From Dendrophyllia cribrosa (taxonomy: Eukaryota; Cnidaria; Anthozoa; Scleractinia; Dendrophylliidae), in the NCBI GenBank assembly GCA_024195265.1, contig JAJLRJ010000010.1, positions 8,976,503 to 9,040,502 on the forward strand: a stretch of DNA of 64,000 nt, read 5' to 3'. Position numbers and translations under genes: made by a program. Shown in pieces: positions 36,198 to 49,002 of this stretch. Position 1 is the first letter of the stretch, and every line of letters starts with the position of its first letter. The notes under the pieces were generated by a model. The model was not told where the DNA came from, did no database searches, and saw only the letters and a program-made list of their open reading frames with translations.

Positions 36198-36620
36198 TCA
36201 ATTTCTCTTAAAACGAAGTGTCGAATGTCTCCTTCGGGATTTCATGAATGGAGATATCGGCAAAAATGGGAACCCTTTCCGTTCCTTGTTTCTCGTTTGT
36301 AGCGCTCCTGACTTACTTTTATCATCACAATCCCTTGCGTCTGCCAGAATGTCTTCATCTTTATTTAAACCAAAGTTAACCGCTCCGCTGTCTTTGAGAG
36401 AACTGGAAATTGACGGCATATTGATTTTGCCTGTTTGTAGTTGTTGTTTCAGGACATTACCAACAGCTAATCCACGTATTTCTCCTTGTAATTCGTTCAG
36501 AGGTAGTAGCATGGTAAGACAACAAGTCAAGGACCATTTGGGATTCTTGCGCCATTCTTTGATGTAGTGGAAAATATGCACAACATACTGAACTGCAGGT
36601 ATAAAAAAGCAAGTGGTCAT
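36198..36620 (-). other. unassigned open frame
   Basis: 140 codons with a CTGCAG acceptor-like site near 36600 and an internal AAAGTAAGT donor-like site near 36328. Contains LNELQGEIRGLAVGNVLKQQ and basic FMKSRRRHS. No family recognised; may be one exon of an unknown gene or chance. Confidence 0.2.
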
Positions 36621-36981
36621 TAACCTAGAATGTTCACATTGTACAGTTTGTAAAATCCAGAGCCATCTGACAATTTAGAATACAAAATGAATAAAGCAAG
36701 GCCGAGTAGTAAAACTACTCTTAAGGTTCACGACAGTTTCTACTAATTTTCGGTACCTACACGATGATGAATTAAAAACCTACAACTCTTTATCAGCTAT
36801 TGCTACAATAGTGGTATCAAACAAATCTCCGGTCATTGTTGAACAAGTTATGGTCATTGTCATGGTTCAGAGCCACCTTAAATTTTCGAAAATTTAAGGC
36901 TCTAACTCCCTTCCTAATAATAACATGCTAATTATAACTCGATAATAACGAAGGGGCGTCATCGACCTCTTTTTTTTTTTT

Positions 36982-37289
36982 AGTTAAAGCTAAAATTCGT
37001 CGACAGTACGCAATGTGATGCAGTAACGGGTAAGAATCAAATTGCTTGTCATTGGTTACCCAACTGACATGGTCAACTAACACTGGAATGGCATTCAACT
37101 TACTGATCTGATCTCAGTTAGTTAAAGGTACTTATTTAGTTAAAGGCACTTATTTAGTTGAAGCTAAAATTCGTCGACAGTACGCAATGTGATGCGTAAC
37201 GGGTAAGAATCAAATTGCTTGTCATTGGTTACCCAACTGACATGGTCAAGTAACACTGGAATGGCATTCAACTTACTGATCTGATCTCA
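36982..37289. repeat. direct duplication of about 135 bp, period 173
   Basis: AAGCTAAAATTCGTCGACAG to TTACTGATCTGATCTCA occurs twice with few differences, separated by TTAAAGGCACTTATTTAG-like spacer repeats. Confidence 0.82.
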
Positions 37290-37536
37290 CTAGCCAACAG
37301 TCATTTTCTAGCGCTCCTGTTGCGCTTACCGGAAGGTCAATAATCTCCAAAGGACTTTCTAGTCTGCGGGATTACAGTTACCGGCAGAACAATTAATCTT
37401 TACAAGTAAAATCTAAAAACTTGCTTTGAACACTGAATAACGGTGTTGTATGCGGTAAGGAGGGTAACAGTATTACAATCATTTGCAACATTCTCTACAT
37501 GTATGTTTGGATTGATTGTGAATTTTTTTTTTTTTT

Positions 37537-38997
37537 GCAAAAGCAGAGACCCTAACAATATCAACTCCTTTTGATATAGCTTGGCCTTCAGAGCCGATAT
37601 ACGCCCTGGGAATTTATTTCTCTTACGATGAGGTTACCGTCTTTAAAAAGAATTTTGAAGAAAACCTAAATTCGATGAAGAATATCTTAAATCTTTGGAA
37701 AACAAGAAATCTTACTCTCCACGGCCGTATAATCATTCTCAAAAGCCTCGCTCTCTCCAAGCTTGTCTACAACACATCCGTACTCTCCTTCCCACCGGAA
37801 TTTATATCCACAGTTAAGTCTGCTATATCACAATTTGTTTGGAATACCCTTCCTAAAATCAAACACAATACAATGATTGGCCCAAAAATAAAAGGAGGTT
37901 TAGACATGCCGGATTTTGAAATAATTAATAATGCCTTGAAGGTAACCTGGATAAAAAGGTTGTATGAAAGCAGCAATGATGCGATTTGGAGCCACATTCC
38001 CCTTGCTCTTTTAAAGCGGGTAGGTGGGATTTTTCTTTTCAAGTGTAATTATGACCTAAAATCCCTTAAATTAGAACTTCCTATACAATTTTATAGAGAC
38101 GCTTTAAGTATCTGGCAGATGATAAACCAACAAACTCCTGAAAATAAAGAACAGGTGTTAAACGAAATCCTGTGGAACAACCGGTTTATTAAAATCAATG
38201 GATACTCAGTCTATTATAATAATTGGTACAATGCAGGAGTGATCAGGATCAAAGATATTTTTTATGATAACGACTTTTTGACTTTCAATGATTTTTGCCG
38301 CACATTCCGAGTCAAAACCAATTTCTTGACATATTATGGCCTATGTAACGCTATTCCCAAAAACTGGATCCGCCTTTTGAAGCAACCCAACTTAAATGGT
38401 ACCCAAGAGCCTGATGTGGAGAAAATTCCGTTAAACGTGCTTTCATGTAAAGTGGCTGCTAAATTTCTAATTGAACAGAAATTCATACCCCCTACAGCAG
38501 AACAAAGAATGATACAAGCAAATTTTAATAGGCAAATGATACAAACCATTTACAGTATTCCTTTTAGTGTGACAAAGGATATTAGACTCGCTATATTCCA
38601 ATTCAAAATTATTCACCACATCTTGCCAACTAATGCAACTCTATTCAGAGATAAGATAATTCAATATGACAATTGTCATCTTTGTGATGAAAAACAGACT
38701 TTAAAACATCTTTTTGTTCTATGCCCAGACGTTCAAGTCTTTTGGGAAACTTTCTGCAACTGGTGGAACGTAAAGAATGACGATTTTATCGTTTTAAATG
38801 AGCATTTTATCATTTACGGCTACACAAATAACTTCAGAAAATACCTTGGTTTAAACCTCTGCTTAATAATCGCCAAATATTACATTTACTACGCTTCTAA
38901 AGAGAAAGATCCCTACTACTTTGAAGCTTTCCTTGTCTTTCTAAAGAGCAAATTATCCATCGAGAAAAGCAAAGCCAAATCGCAAATTAATTCTTAA
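37537..38997 (+). pseudogene. L1/Tx1-like LINE ORF2 C-terminal part (5'-truncated)
   Basis: Continuous frame from about 37537 to TAA at 38997, 486 codons. Starts in the RT thumb (YALGIYFSYDEVTVFKKNF, NLTLHGRIIILKSLALSKL, PKIKGGLDMPDF) and ends with a CCHC-like CHLCDEKQTLKHLFVLC. The endonuclease and RT catalytic core are missing, so this is a dead-on-arrival copy. The frame is undamaged, suggesting recent insertion. Confidence 0.85.
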
Positions 38998-39129
38998 ATA
39001 ACTATTTCCTTGCTTTCGTTCATGTGAGCATTCGAATCTATTTAGACGGACACTCTAAAAATTAAATGTTATTTAAAATTTTGATCGAAAAGTATTTGTA
39101 AAAAAAAAAGTATTGTAGCTGTAAGTGTA

Positions 39130-39215
39130 ACTGTGATGTAACTAGTTTATGTAACTTAATTAGGTGTAACTAATTTAGTGTAACTTAATTGGGTGTAACT
39201 AATTTAGTGTAACTA
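39130..39215 (+). repeat. short tandem repeats in LINE 3' UTR
   Basis: About four irregular copies of a 20- to 24-nt unit built on GTGTAACTAATTTA, just before the poly-A signal. Confidence 0.7.
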
Positions 39216-39383
39216 TGTTGTAATTATCTTTGTAACCTACTAACAAGGTTATTATACAATATTTCTGTAAGTAACTGTCTTGTAGAAAATAATAAAACTA
39301 AAAAAAAAAAAAAAAAAAAAAAAAAAACAATATTCGCACCCATAGCATTTACAAATAACAGTTAATTTTTTAAAGAAAATAAA

Positions 39384-41044
39384 TTAAAACTGTGTCCAAA
39401 AAAAGAAAATTAGTCCAATGCGAACGGTCAGAATTAACCAACAAATCGCTGCCGTTTTTTCAATTTTATGCTTACCTGCGAGAAGGCTGATGACCAGACA
39501 ATTCGCTCCAAACACCAATATCTTAAACATGATGCTATCCACGTATGGGTCGATTGAGGCAGGAATATTCTCTTTGGGGATTTTACTGACAGCTCCTATT
39601 CCCCAGTTAACAAATGTAACAGCGAGGGATGTCAGCATTAATCTGTTCTCGAAAGGATCTGCTATTGGGCGTTTATAGGCGAAGAAGATCCCATAAAGAC
39701 CGGACATAACACAAGCCAGTCCAACATAGGCCCTGATTTCGCCTCCAACAAGGATTAAACCAGACGTCAAAATTACCTTGCGTACTGTTTCCACTAGCTC
39801 CCAATACCAAGAATGAGGATTATAATTTTCAAAGAGGAAACTCAGTCCTGTGAGCACCTCTGCGCTTTTCTCTTTGGTGTCAGATATTTCGTTCTCGGCT
39901 TCTTTTCGATTTCTGTTATCCGCCGTTTTCCAGAGGACTATCAAAGATGCAGTCGGAAGAAATATTAGATAAAAAACTGCACAGTATGCAACATTAACTG
40001 ATCTTTTATAGTCTGCACTTTCACAGTCGATGCTGTAGTCTGCTTTAAGATACTTGTGACAATGGTCTTCCTTTTTGTCGGAGCAAACGGTACGGCAAGA
40101 AAGGGGCAACACGCTTGCTGTCTTAGAGCAGGTACTGAGGTACGTCACGTAAAGGAAGAAAAATAAGTTTCTGTAGATCAACTCCTTCGCGTGCGACAAT
40201 TTGGTCACTTTTTGTTCCTCGTTAATCGTATTGCGCATTAGAAAAAGCTTTCTAAGTCCATAGACAACAACCCCAAAAGTGATGGCAGTTGCGTTCATTA
40301 CAAGTATGGCAAACAGGCTCCTAAAAGCATTGACTTCAAATTCTGGGAGAAGACATTGGATGGGAGCAATCTGGAAAACATTCAACTGCAGCATCTCTGA
40401 ATATTTTCCAATAAATTCCAGAGACTCCGGCCATTTAATGTACGAAAATGCCTCTAAAATACCAAACGTTACTTGATAAAAGCCGATAACAATTTTCAGC
40501 CTGCCAAGTATGATATCCACTGTCGAACGTCCTTCTCTTTTTTTGCTTTTCTTCTTGCTTGTCCAGACCACTACTAGCATGATAATAACAATGACTGACA
40601 CCACGATTGAAAACTGCCCAATCATCCATTTCTTCGTTGGACACAGTTTGCACGTTTTCAATTGTTTATAATAACCAGCACTGCATATTTCACATAATGG
40701 ACCGCCATAGCCATCAACGCAAGAAGAATTTGAACCTCCGATGCATGACTCTTCTCTTGGACATTTATGTGGCCTAGGGAGAGTGTATGGGAACTTGATG
40801 TGGGAATGATTTGTCAATGACGAATTCACCGTTTTAACGAGGTTGATCGTGAATTCTTCATAAAGCATTTTGTGGGTTATATTTGCCCATTCCCACCAAT
40901 AACCATTCTTTAGGGGAGCGAAGTCATCCACACATTTTAATCCATCTTCATCACATGGTTTGCAGCCTTCGAAGAAATCAGTGCGGTGAAATTCCTTTAA
41001 GCAGTTGCAGGCTCGAAATCCAGCAAACGAGGAAGTATCTGTTC
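39384..41044 (-). CDS. last exon: EGF-like cysteines and multi-pass membrane domain
   Basis: Acceptor GTTTTAACAG; 1661 nt ending in TAA at 39384, about 552 residues. Residues 1-135 are extracellular: ACNCLKEF, GCKPC, GYWWEW, then SSCVDGYGGPLCEICSAGYY and CKLCP, an EGF-like arrangement. Hydrophobic segments lie near residues 141-161, 184-200, 242-262, 290-305, 352-371, 422-437, 440-456, 469-485, 502-522 and 531-549. A Lys/Arg-rich loop follows the first. The motif YNPHSWYWELVETVRKVIL is like the WYWE-RK element of TRP-like multi-pass proteins. A reading extending to 41123 crosses the acceptor and is not counted. Convergent with the RTK. Confidence 0.83.
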
Positions 41045-44000
41045 CTGTTAAAACAGTAATGAGGGGTTTAGTTGTTAATAAAACCTTTTCTTTGGAAAGA
41101 CCATTCCGTTCTCGAGTTGTCACTTGGAATTTTATTTAAGCATCATTCAATCGAATTGAATTGTATTTCCCAAATGACTTTGTTAGCTTAGTTGAACTAA
41201 TTTTATCTAAGAACCCGTTAACCCTATTCGGCCTGGGCTTTTTTTGAGTTCCTGAGACTGGGGGGGGGGGGGGGGCACATTGTTCCCCCCTCTCGTAACT
41301 TCAAGAACATTAAGGCTATGACAATGAAACCTAGAAGGTACATAGTACGTCCAAAACTGTCTCCTTTGCGGTCCGCACAATGGAACGATGACGTCATATG
41401 ACGTAGTTATTAGGTAATTAGTTATACGGCCGCCATCTTGGATCCGCCATCTTGGATTTCTGAATTTTTTAAAACCTCTTAAAAACCGTCCAAATTGACG
41501 CAAAATTAATCAAAACCAATAAATAAACGCTAAATGAGGTAAAAATACTAAAGTTATACCAATAAACATTGTTTTTCTTCATTCAAAGGTATAAATATGC
41601 AAATTTCCAAAAACACGGCTGTCAAAATCTTGTTGCCATGGAAACGTCACGGGCAGATAAATTTTAGGAAAAGTCACAAAGTTTGATGGTGTTTGAATAC
41701 ATATTAGAGAAGTTATGAATGTTGAACGTTAGCGCGGGCACTTTGTGCCCCCCCCCCCCCAGTCGTCCATAAACAAAATGTTATTGTAAAATGAACGATG
41801 ATGAAAGTGGTTGTCAAATAAAGCATTCGTGCCTTTGTGTTTATCATTACAAACGTTTATCAATTATTGGAAGGGGTTGAGCAAAATATCGTGATTTGTC
41901 AGTGGCGAGCAGATTAACACTGACAAATCCGAATATTTTGCTATAGCCGGGTTCAAAAATTGTTTTATCATTGGATCACCGAGTTTGTTTTTCAATTTAA
42001 TATTTATTCATAACTGCTGGCAAGCGCGCGCTCACAAAAATCCATTGTAAAGGACGGAAGCAGAACAATTGTTTGCAGCAAAACAACTTTGTGCGCATGA
42101 GCAGAATTATTCATAGGTATTTATTTGCAGGTCACGTGGTGGATCTCGGCCAATGAAAAGGAAGAAAAAATTCATCGAATGATAATGCATTTTGACCTTA
42201 CATGAAAACAGCTAGACGGATACAGGCACTAATACATTATAACACATTGGGAGAATTAAAGGCAGAAAAATCGGGTACGGACTCGTCAAAAAATGGTACG
42301 GATCACATAACTTTAGCCGTTTACACGGATATAATGTTCTACTACAGGTGGGACAAAAAAAGGCCTTAAAGGACCAAGTTTGGAGGGTTGCGTTTACACT
42401 ACACTTTTTGGGGGACCGGACCAATTTCTAGTATACGAGATTACAGTAACTGGTACAGCGGTATGTTGTTACCGAGCTTGCGTAATTCCTGTGAAACAAA
42501 ATGGTGACGCACGATGCTGAGTTAATATCTGTTTTCGTACGTTTTCTGTCCAAACGGATCGATGTTTTTCCAAACTAAAGTGTATAGTTTCCTCCGAGAA
42601 GATATCAATTAACGTCTCCACTTCTTCGTCCTTCCACGCGGAGGAAGTGTCCTTCTCCCTTTGTGAACTCCCGGAAGCCGCCATGTTGAAATCAACAGCA
42701 TTCTTGTCCCCAGAGCCACGCGGATTTTTACAGCACATGCGATCAGCGAAGTTATTATGCAAGCGTAAGAAAGACGTAAGAAATGAAGAAACTGGTACGG
42801 ACCCGTGTTTGTTCAGGTTTTGGGGCCATAGACGTCCATGGCCCCAAAACCTGAAAAACACGGGTCCGTACCAATCCCAAAAGACATGGTACACATTGTT
42901 TACACGAGCGAAAATGCGAGGTCCGTACTCCTTTCTTGACGGGTCCGTACCCATTTTTTTCTGTCGTGTAAACGGCCTTTTTGTTTACCTTGTGGACAAG
43001 CAATGCAATCCCGCGCTCTCTTTCCAGGTGCCTTACTGCGAGGAACAAAAGTGCCATTTGGACACTAAAGGCAGCTGTCGCTAACAAAGGCTTTAGTATC
43101 CGAGTAAAAGCCTCCTGTAAGATTATAAAATAAAAATACAGTTTTCATCATTTGTGGGGAAAATCCTAGACTTTGCGGATTCTGTTGACTCCTAAACCTT
43201 CTAGATCTTTCTGATATTGAAAAGAGGTGTTGGTAATTATGGTCGACGGTATAATAAAATCCGCCTTTTTTCAGCGCCCGATTTTGAGACCCGAAGCAAT
43301 TAAAGGGCTTGGAATGATCACCAACCATTGCAGAAATGTGGGATGCGTCTGGAAAGTAGAAACGCTCCCGATTGTCTGATTTATGGTTGGATACATCTAC
43401 GTTTCTTGATAAGTTGAAAATGTCTGGGACGGTCGGAAAACAGCAAAATCCCCGATCGTGTGAAATTTTTCTGAGTTATGAAATCTATTACATTTCACAG
43501 AAAGTGGCGGACACTTAAAATGTCTGACTCGGGTTCTATAAAGATCCGTAAATAGTTACCAAGAGGCAAAACCTTTTTCCTTTTAAGCATTGAAGACATC
43601 AAAATGGCATTGTTTTACTTGTTCTAAACGTTTTTAGTTCTGAAGGACAGAGTATCGGTTAATTTCATGAAACAGGAAAAGTTAATTACCAGCCGGACAA
43701 TCGATGCACTCTATTTCTGTAGGCTTGCTGACAGTAGGATTTACAAAAGTCCCCAACGGACATGGAAGTAAAATGTCTTCGCCGTCAGTTTTACTCGCAA
43801 ATCCAGCTCGACCAACAGCTTCGCGCATTCTGTTTTTCATGTGAGAATGAAATTCTGTGATGTTGATGTATTCGGAGTTATCCTGCCCCAAACCGCTAAA
43901 ACCGGGGATGGAAAAGAACGTTAGAAAATTAATTCAATTGAAATTGGTTAAGACATGGGCCTCGGGTTATTTTACCCAAAAAATAAAAGGGGAGGGGTCT

Positions 44001-47000
44001 ATCTTTTGAGGCGTTGTCATAACAACGTAAAAGTTAACCAGACTGACAAGTGTACAAATATTACTAGCAGTATAATCACAATAATAATTAAAAGAGTACG
44101 CTCGATGCCGCTTGGGAGTCTGAGCACGAGAACGGAAGCGAGAGGAAGGAGATTAAGAAGGGTTCTTCTATGGTTAAACGCAATAATTTTAGCATGAATG
44201 ACATATGTAAAACAAGTTACGGGACCTGTCAAAAGTATTTTGTATCAAGGTTTGCGCAAAATGAAAACACCTTTTAATTTTCCTAAATTTTAAGGCTGTT
44301 AGGTACATAATTTTCTGTGTTTGGCATTAAAGGTTTAGACTACTCCCTCGCTTTTGCGACAAAAGAGCAGGAGGCCTATGCCTTAATAATAATAATAAAC
44401 ATGTAGAAAATATAAATAAAATAATGTTCAAAAAGGAACAAACAGGTAAATAGCACAACGTTCGCGCTGCTCCGAATCCAAAACTGTCATGGCGCCGATT
44501 CTTCCATCGTCCATGCTTCTACAAAAGAAAGAACAAATGGACTTGATAAACTATTGTACTGTAGCGAATTACAACGAAAGCAGACAATCTAATAACACAG
44601 AAACTCAAACAAAGTTCGTGTATAAGGTGTCAAACGCGGGCATTAAACGCGAGCAAAAATCACAGTTTTCTCTAATTTCTTGATTAGTTTAGATTATGTA
44701 ATCAATCGATATAAATATAAACCCTCTGTCGTACAAGGAGGGGGATCGATGAAACCACCCCCCACCCCCGCCCCCCCTTAAGGTTTTCTTCGATTTTTTC
44801 AAGACCGTTTAAGACTAGCACATGCCGTCTTTAGTAGCTGTTTATTTGTCCTTGAGACACATTTTGGTAAAGTTTGGCGACAACCGATTGCTCTGGTAAC
44901 GAGATAAGTAGCATGAGTTCAAGCCATTTTTGAATAAAAATGCGTGTTTTTCACCTTTTTTTGGTGAAAAAAAAAACCTATAAAATGCTACCAAAAGCAT
45001 GAAAATGTTTCATTGTATGTTATTTTGCAACTCTAGCAAAAAATATTTGCAATTTCCGCATTTTTCTGACAAATTTGAATTTTTGGTAATATCCAAGATG
45101 GCGGCCATCTTGGCGGCCATTTTGGATGACGTTGCGGACTCCCAGCAGCTCTACAACCCATAATATTTACCTTATCTTGTAGAGCACATCACAAGCTATC
45201 TATGAGACGTAAAATATTTCCGAAATATTGCGTGTACGTCCGAGGGTTAACCCCCGGCTAAACGTCCCAACATTGCTATCAAACACTTGACGGACGCGTG
45301 AAATGGAACCATAAACGGCTGATGCTGGGGTTGTTGGGTTGGACAGCCGAATATACGTTCAAACATTGCTTTGCCCAACAAAATGTTGGGTAAAATGTTT
45401 GATCAAAAACAAAATATTCATCCAACAAAGAAATGTCGGACAAACTTCATCTGATACGAAGTGAGTAATAAATCAAACACGAAAAAGTGGCTTTAAAAAA
45501 CGAGGCACAGCCGAGTCGTTTTAACCCTTTAAGCCCTAAGAGTGATCAACATCAAATTTCTCCTTGTAATATTAATGCCTTATCAATGAAAAATGTCATG
45601 AGAATTATGAACATGATCACACAAAATGAATTCTTTTGATATCCAAACAATTTCTTCCCACTACTTCTATAGGAAATGTATAGGACTAGAAATGAGAATT
45701 TAAATTTTGATATTAGGGCTTAAGGTGATTCCCTAGTTTTGCATTGCGCATCACCACTGCGCATAATAAATTGCGTCATTTGCGCGTGCACGAGCGCGCG
45801 CGCACTCCGAAGCAAGAGGGTTTCCTTTAAGGATTCAATTACAAAGAGGATTTCGCTCTGGTCGGGAACAATAGCTTGACAACGAGCACGGTGACCCCCA
45901 ATTTTTAATGCAGAAATTTAAATGACACACGGTTGACTACAATATATCGCGATTTAAAGAAAAGTTAAAAATTCTGCTTTGAAATATTTGTATTTGAATG
46001 CTGCAAAGAACACGTCTTCAGGTAGTGTTGGGTATGCGCGCACGCCGCGAATTCTTTAATTTCTTTCATAATCTTAATTCCTGGTCAACTAAAATAGTTT
46101 ATAATGTAAGATCAAAGTCAATTATGTTGAACTGCTCTATTATTTTAATCCAAACAATGATTTTTTTTTTAGAAATTATAGTCCCCTTTCTGATTATTAG
46201 GGTTCAGTAATGAAACCTCGCGGGCCGTATAGTTACTATAATGGCCATCCATGTTGTGCAAAAACGAGCACGGTGACCCCTATTTTTTATTTCATTTTTG
46301 TGATGCTCATAACATAATTACCATCTGGACCAAGTTTTAGTAATGATTTAAGTAATGATTCGCATAAGAAGGATAGCGCTGAACGGCAATGCACGATGGA
46401 ATGTCAACTTTTTTCATTGTTTCAACTAGTGATCTCATTGGCTTAGACTCAAAAACCGCTTAAAAGTTAAGGTTCAAGGTGCATTTTGTCTAATTTTTTT
46501 AAGGTTTCACGTAATTTGAGACCCAATCGCACAACATGCAATTTTTAAAAGATATTGTATTTGGGGAACTTCATCAAAGAAGGAAAATTATTAGCTATTG
46601 TCTTCTGCTATTCTGATTGGTTAAGCACGAACATTTCCTAAAATTTGTTTGATGCAAATGGATTTTCTTTATTTTTATAATGAAATATAATTATTAACCA
46701 TCAGCTGCTCCTCTATTCTTGAAATCAAAGATATTCTATGTGGGAACGGAGCCAATGCCGCAGAACAATAAAGTTTGCTATCGTTCTTATGTGGAGCATT
46801 ACTTAAAGGGTTAACCGACTGTGAGGTGTTTGAATACCTGATGAAACACTCATTTGAGTGTTTGATATCTGTCATGTGTCCAAAATATGATTATATCTCG
46901 TAAATACGTCAAACGTTGAACGAGTTACAGTATACAGGGACAGATATGCAAATTGGTCACTCGATCGCTCACTGGGATGTTAACCTTTTTGGTAATTCCC

Positions 47001-47914
47001 CAGTGTATTACATCCAGTTGTCTCGCTTTACCAATGTGTATTTATGTCACGCTTAGATGTTTTCATCGTTTTAAATCTGTTTACTTAGTGTATTATGATA
47101 GTGACAATAAATTCGCGACTTTAATCATTGGCTGCCTATAAGAGGGTGACCGCTTAATAGGGGTCCAACTGTTCGCTTATTTTAACATAAACAATGGTTA
47201 AATATTAAAATTTAACGATTCAAATCACTCCGAGCGCTTTATAGCCATGTATTCTGTAATAAAAGACAAAACGATTTACCTGCGTGTCGGACTGTCTTTC
47301 TTTAGTCGTTTTGGAAGGGATTTTGCATCAGAGCGAAAGACGGTTTCTCCGTGTGGTTTTATAATGTAATTGTTTCACGAGCGTTGGAAGATACACGAGT
47401 CTAGCCAATTGACGTCTCCAGTTTCAAGTATATAGTAACTCTGGTTAATACTTGAAACTGGAGACGTTAACTGGCTAGACTCGTGTTTTCCAACGCTCAT
47501 GAAAAGATTACATTTAAAAACCGCACGGAGAAACTGTCTTCGCTCTGATGCAAATCCCTACCAAAACGACTCAAGAAAGACACGGGCACACAAGTAAATC
47601 GTTTTTTATTACATAATACGGGTTCGCTGTGCTGTTACCAGGAGCGCTGGCCAGTGTTCGAAATCTATGGTGATTTTTGTCATTAAAGTTATTTACCTCA
47701 GTGACGCCGCTAAAAGTCAAGTTTAATATATACATCTGTTTCTCCAGTGTACTACCTATATATACCATGAATTTTTCGGTGAAGAATCTTAGGAGCCTTT
47801 TAGCGGAGCACTCGCGGGCAGAAGGCCCGCTGCGAAGCCCCATACTCATAGAACCTATGCCGGTCATTTTTCATGGTCATGACTAGCGGAATGTTTCGCG
47901 GGCGCGTTGTGTGC

Positions 47915-47945
<31 letters not shown>

Positions 47946-48947
47946 CCGCCGTCGCGCAGGAAGGACTAGCTCGCGGGCGCGTATGTCGTCGCAAAACATG
48001 CGCGTATGACGCCACACAACATCCGGGATCTTTGAGGCTTTGTTTTTTCGTGCGGCTACACAGCCGTCAGCTCGGTAAACACTTTTATGGTTGGATCTTT
48101 CGCTGTGTTTAGCGGAGAAGTAAAGTCGTTATTTCCCTGCATTTTTTCGCGGTTTGCTACTTAAGACAGGGATACTAATTAAGGGATACTCAGAAGCCGC
48201 TTTAGTGGAAAAAGAAGAGCTTTCTGGGATAAAATCTTGCTTCGTGGAACTTTATATGTTTTTCAATGCGGGAGATATAAATGGCAAGCTTACGTGGTTT
48301 GCTTTTAAACATAAACTAATGGAGATTTGAATAACATTTTTCGAAAGAAGATTGTGTTGTCCATTTTTATGTGTTTGTTCATTCATTACATAGATTGAAA
48401 AGCTTTTATGTAAACAAAACAAGACTTAGATTTTCTGTCTTCACTCGCGTCGCCTTATGCAAATATGTTTGTGTATTTTTGCAATTTTGATTTCCGAATC
48501 AGTTTCTCGGGCAATTTTTGACAAATAACAACTGTATTTTATTCGGAAAGTAGTCGTACTATAGTTATTCTAGACAGAGAAAAGTTGTTTTTGTGAACTT
48601 TTGTACGGTCTTAATGTACTGTGCAGATGATTGGGTAATACTGTTTTTGAGAATTGCTAAAATTGAAAAAATAGCCCGGTCGTCGATCTTAATTCTTGTA
48701 CTTCCGACCTTTCACCTTAGTTAAGTTTCACCTTAGTTAAGCTTGTTCAAAGTGCGACGCTGTTAGGCTCAGCCTATCTATATATATATATATATGTTGT
48801 GGTTTAAATTTTTCTTTGGTTTAAAAATTTTCAAACCAGTTTGATTTTGATTTTCCTTTGTCTCAGATTCATTATCATAATCTGACACAAAAGAAAACAA
48901 GAATTGAACTGGTTTAAAAAATTTTAAACCAAAGAAAAATTTGAACC

Positions 48948-49002
<55 letters not shown>

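Larger units (their letters stand above)
37537..39327 (+). mobile_element. 5'-truncated non-LTR retrotransposon with poly-A tail
   Basis: ORF2 fragment, a 3' UTR with GTGTAACTAATTTA-type short repeats (39130-39215), AATAAA near 39290 and 27 A at 39301-39327. Lies between the two receptor genes. Confidence 0.85.

Noticed and set aside
41045..41123. Extension of the last LRR-gene exon to 41123
   Set aside because: GTTTTAACAG at 41045 is a strong acceptor and the phase from exon 43690 matches exactly there; the extension has no ATG start.
47873..48112. Poly-Pro frame over the (CCG)n run
   Set aside because: Follows from the trinucleotide repeat; no splice or domain support.
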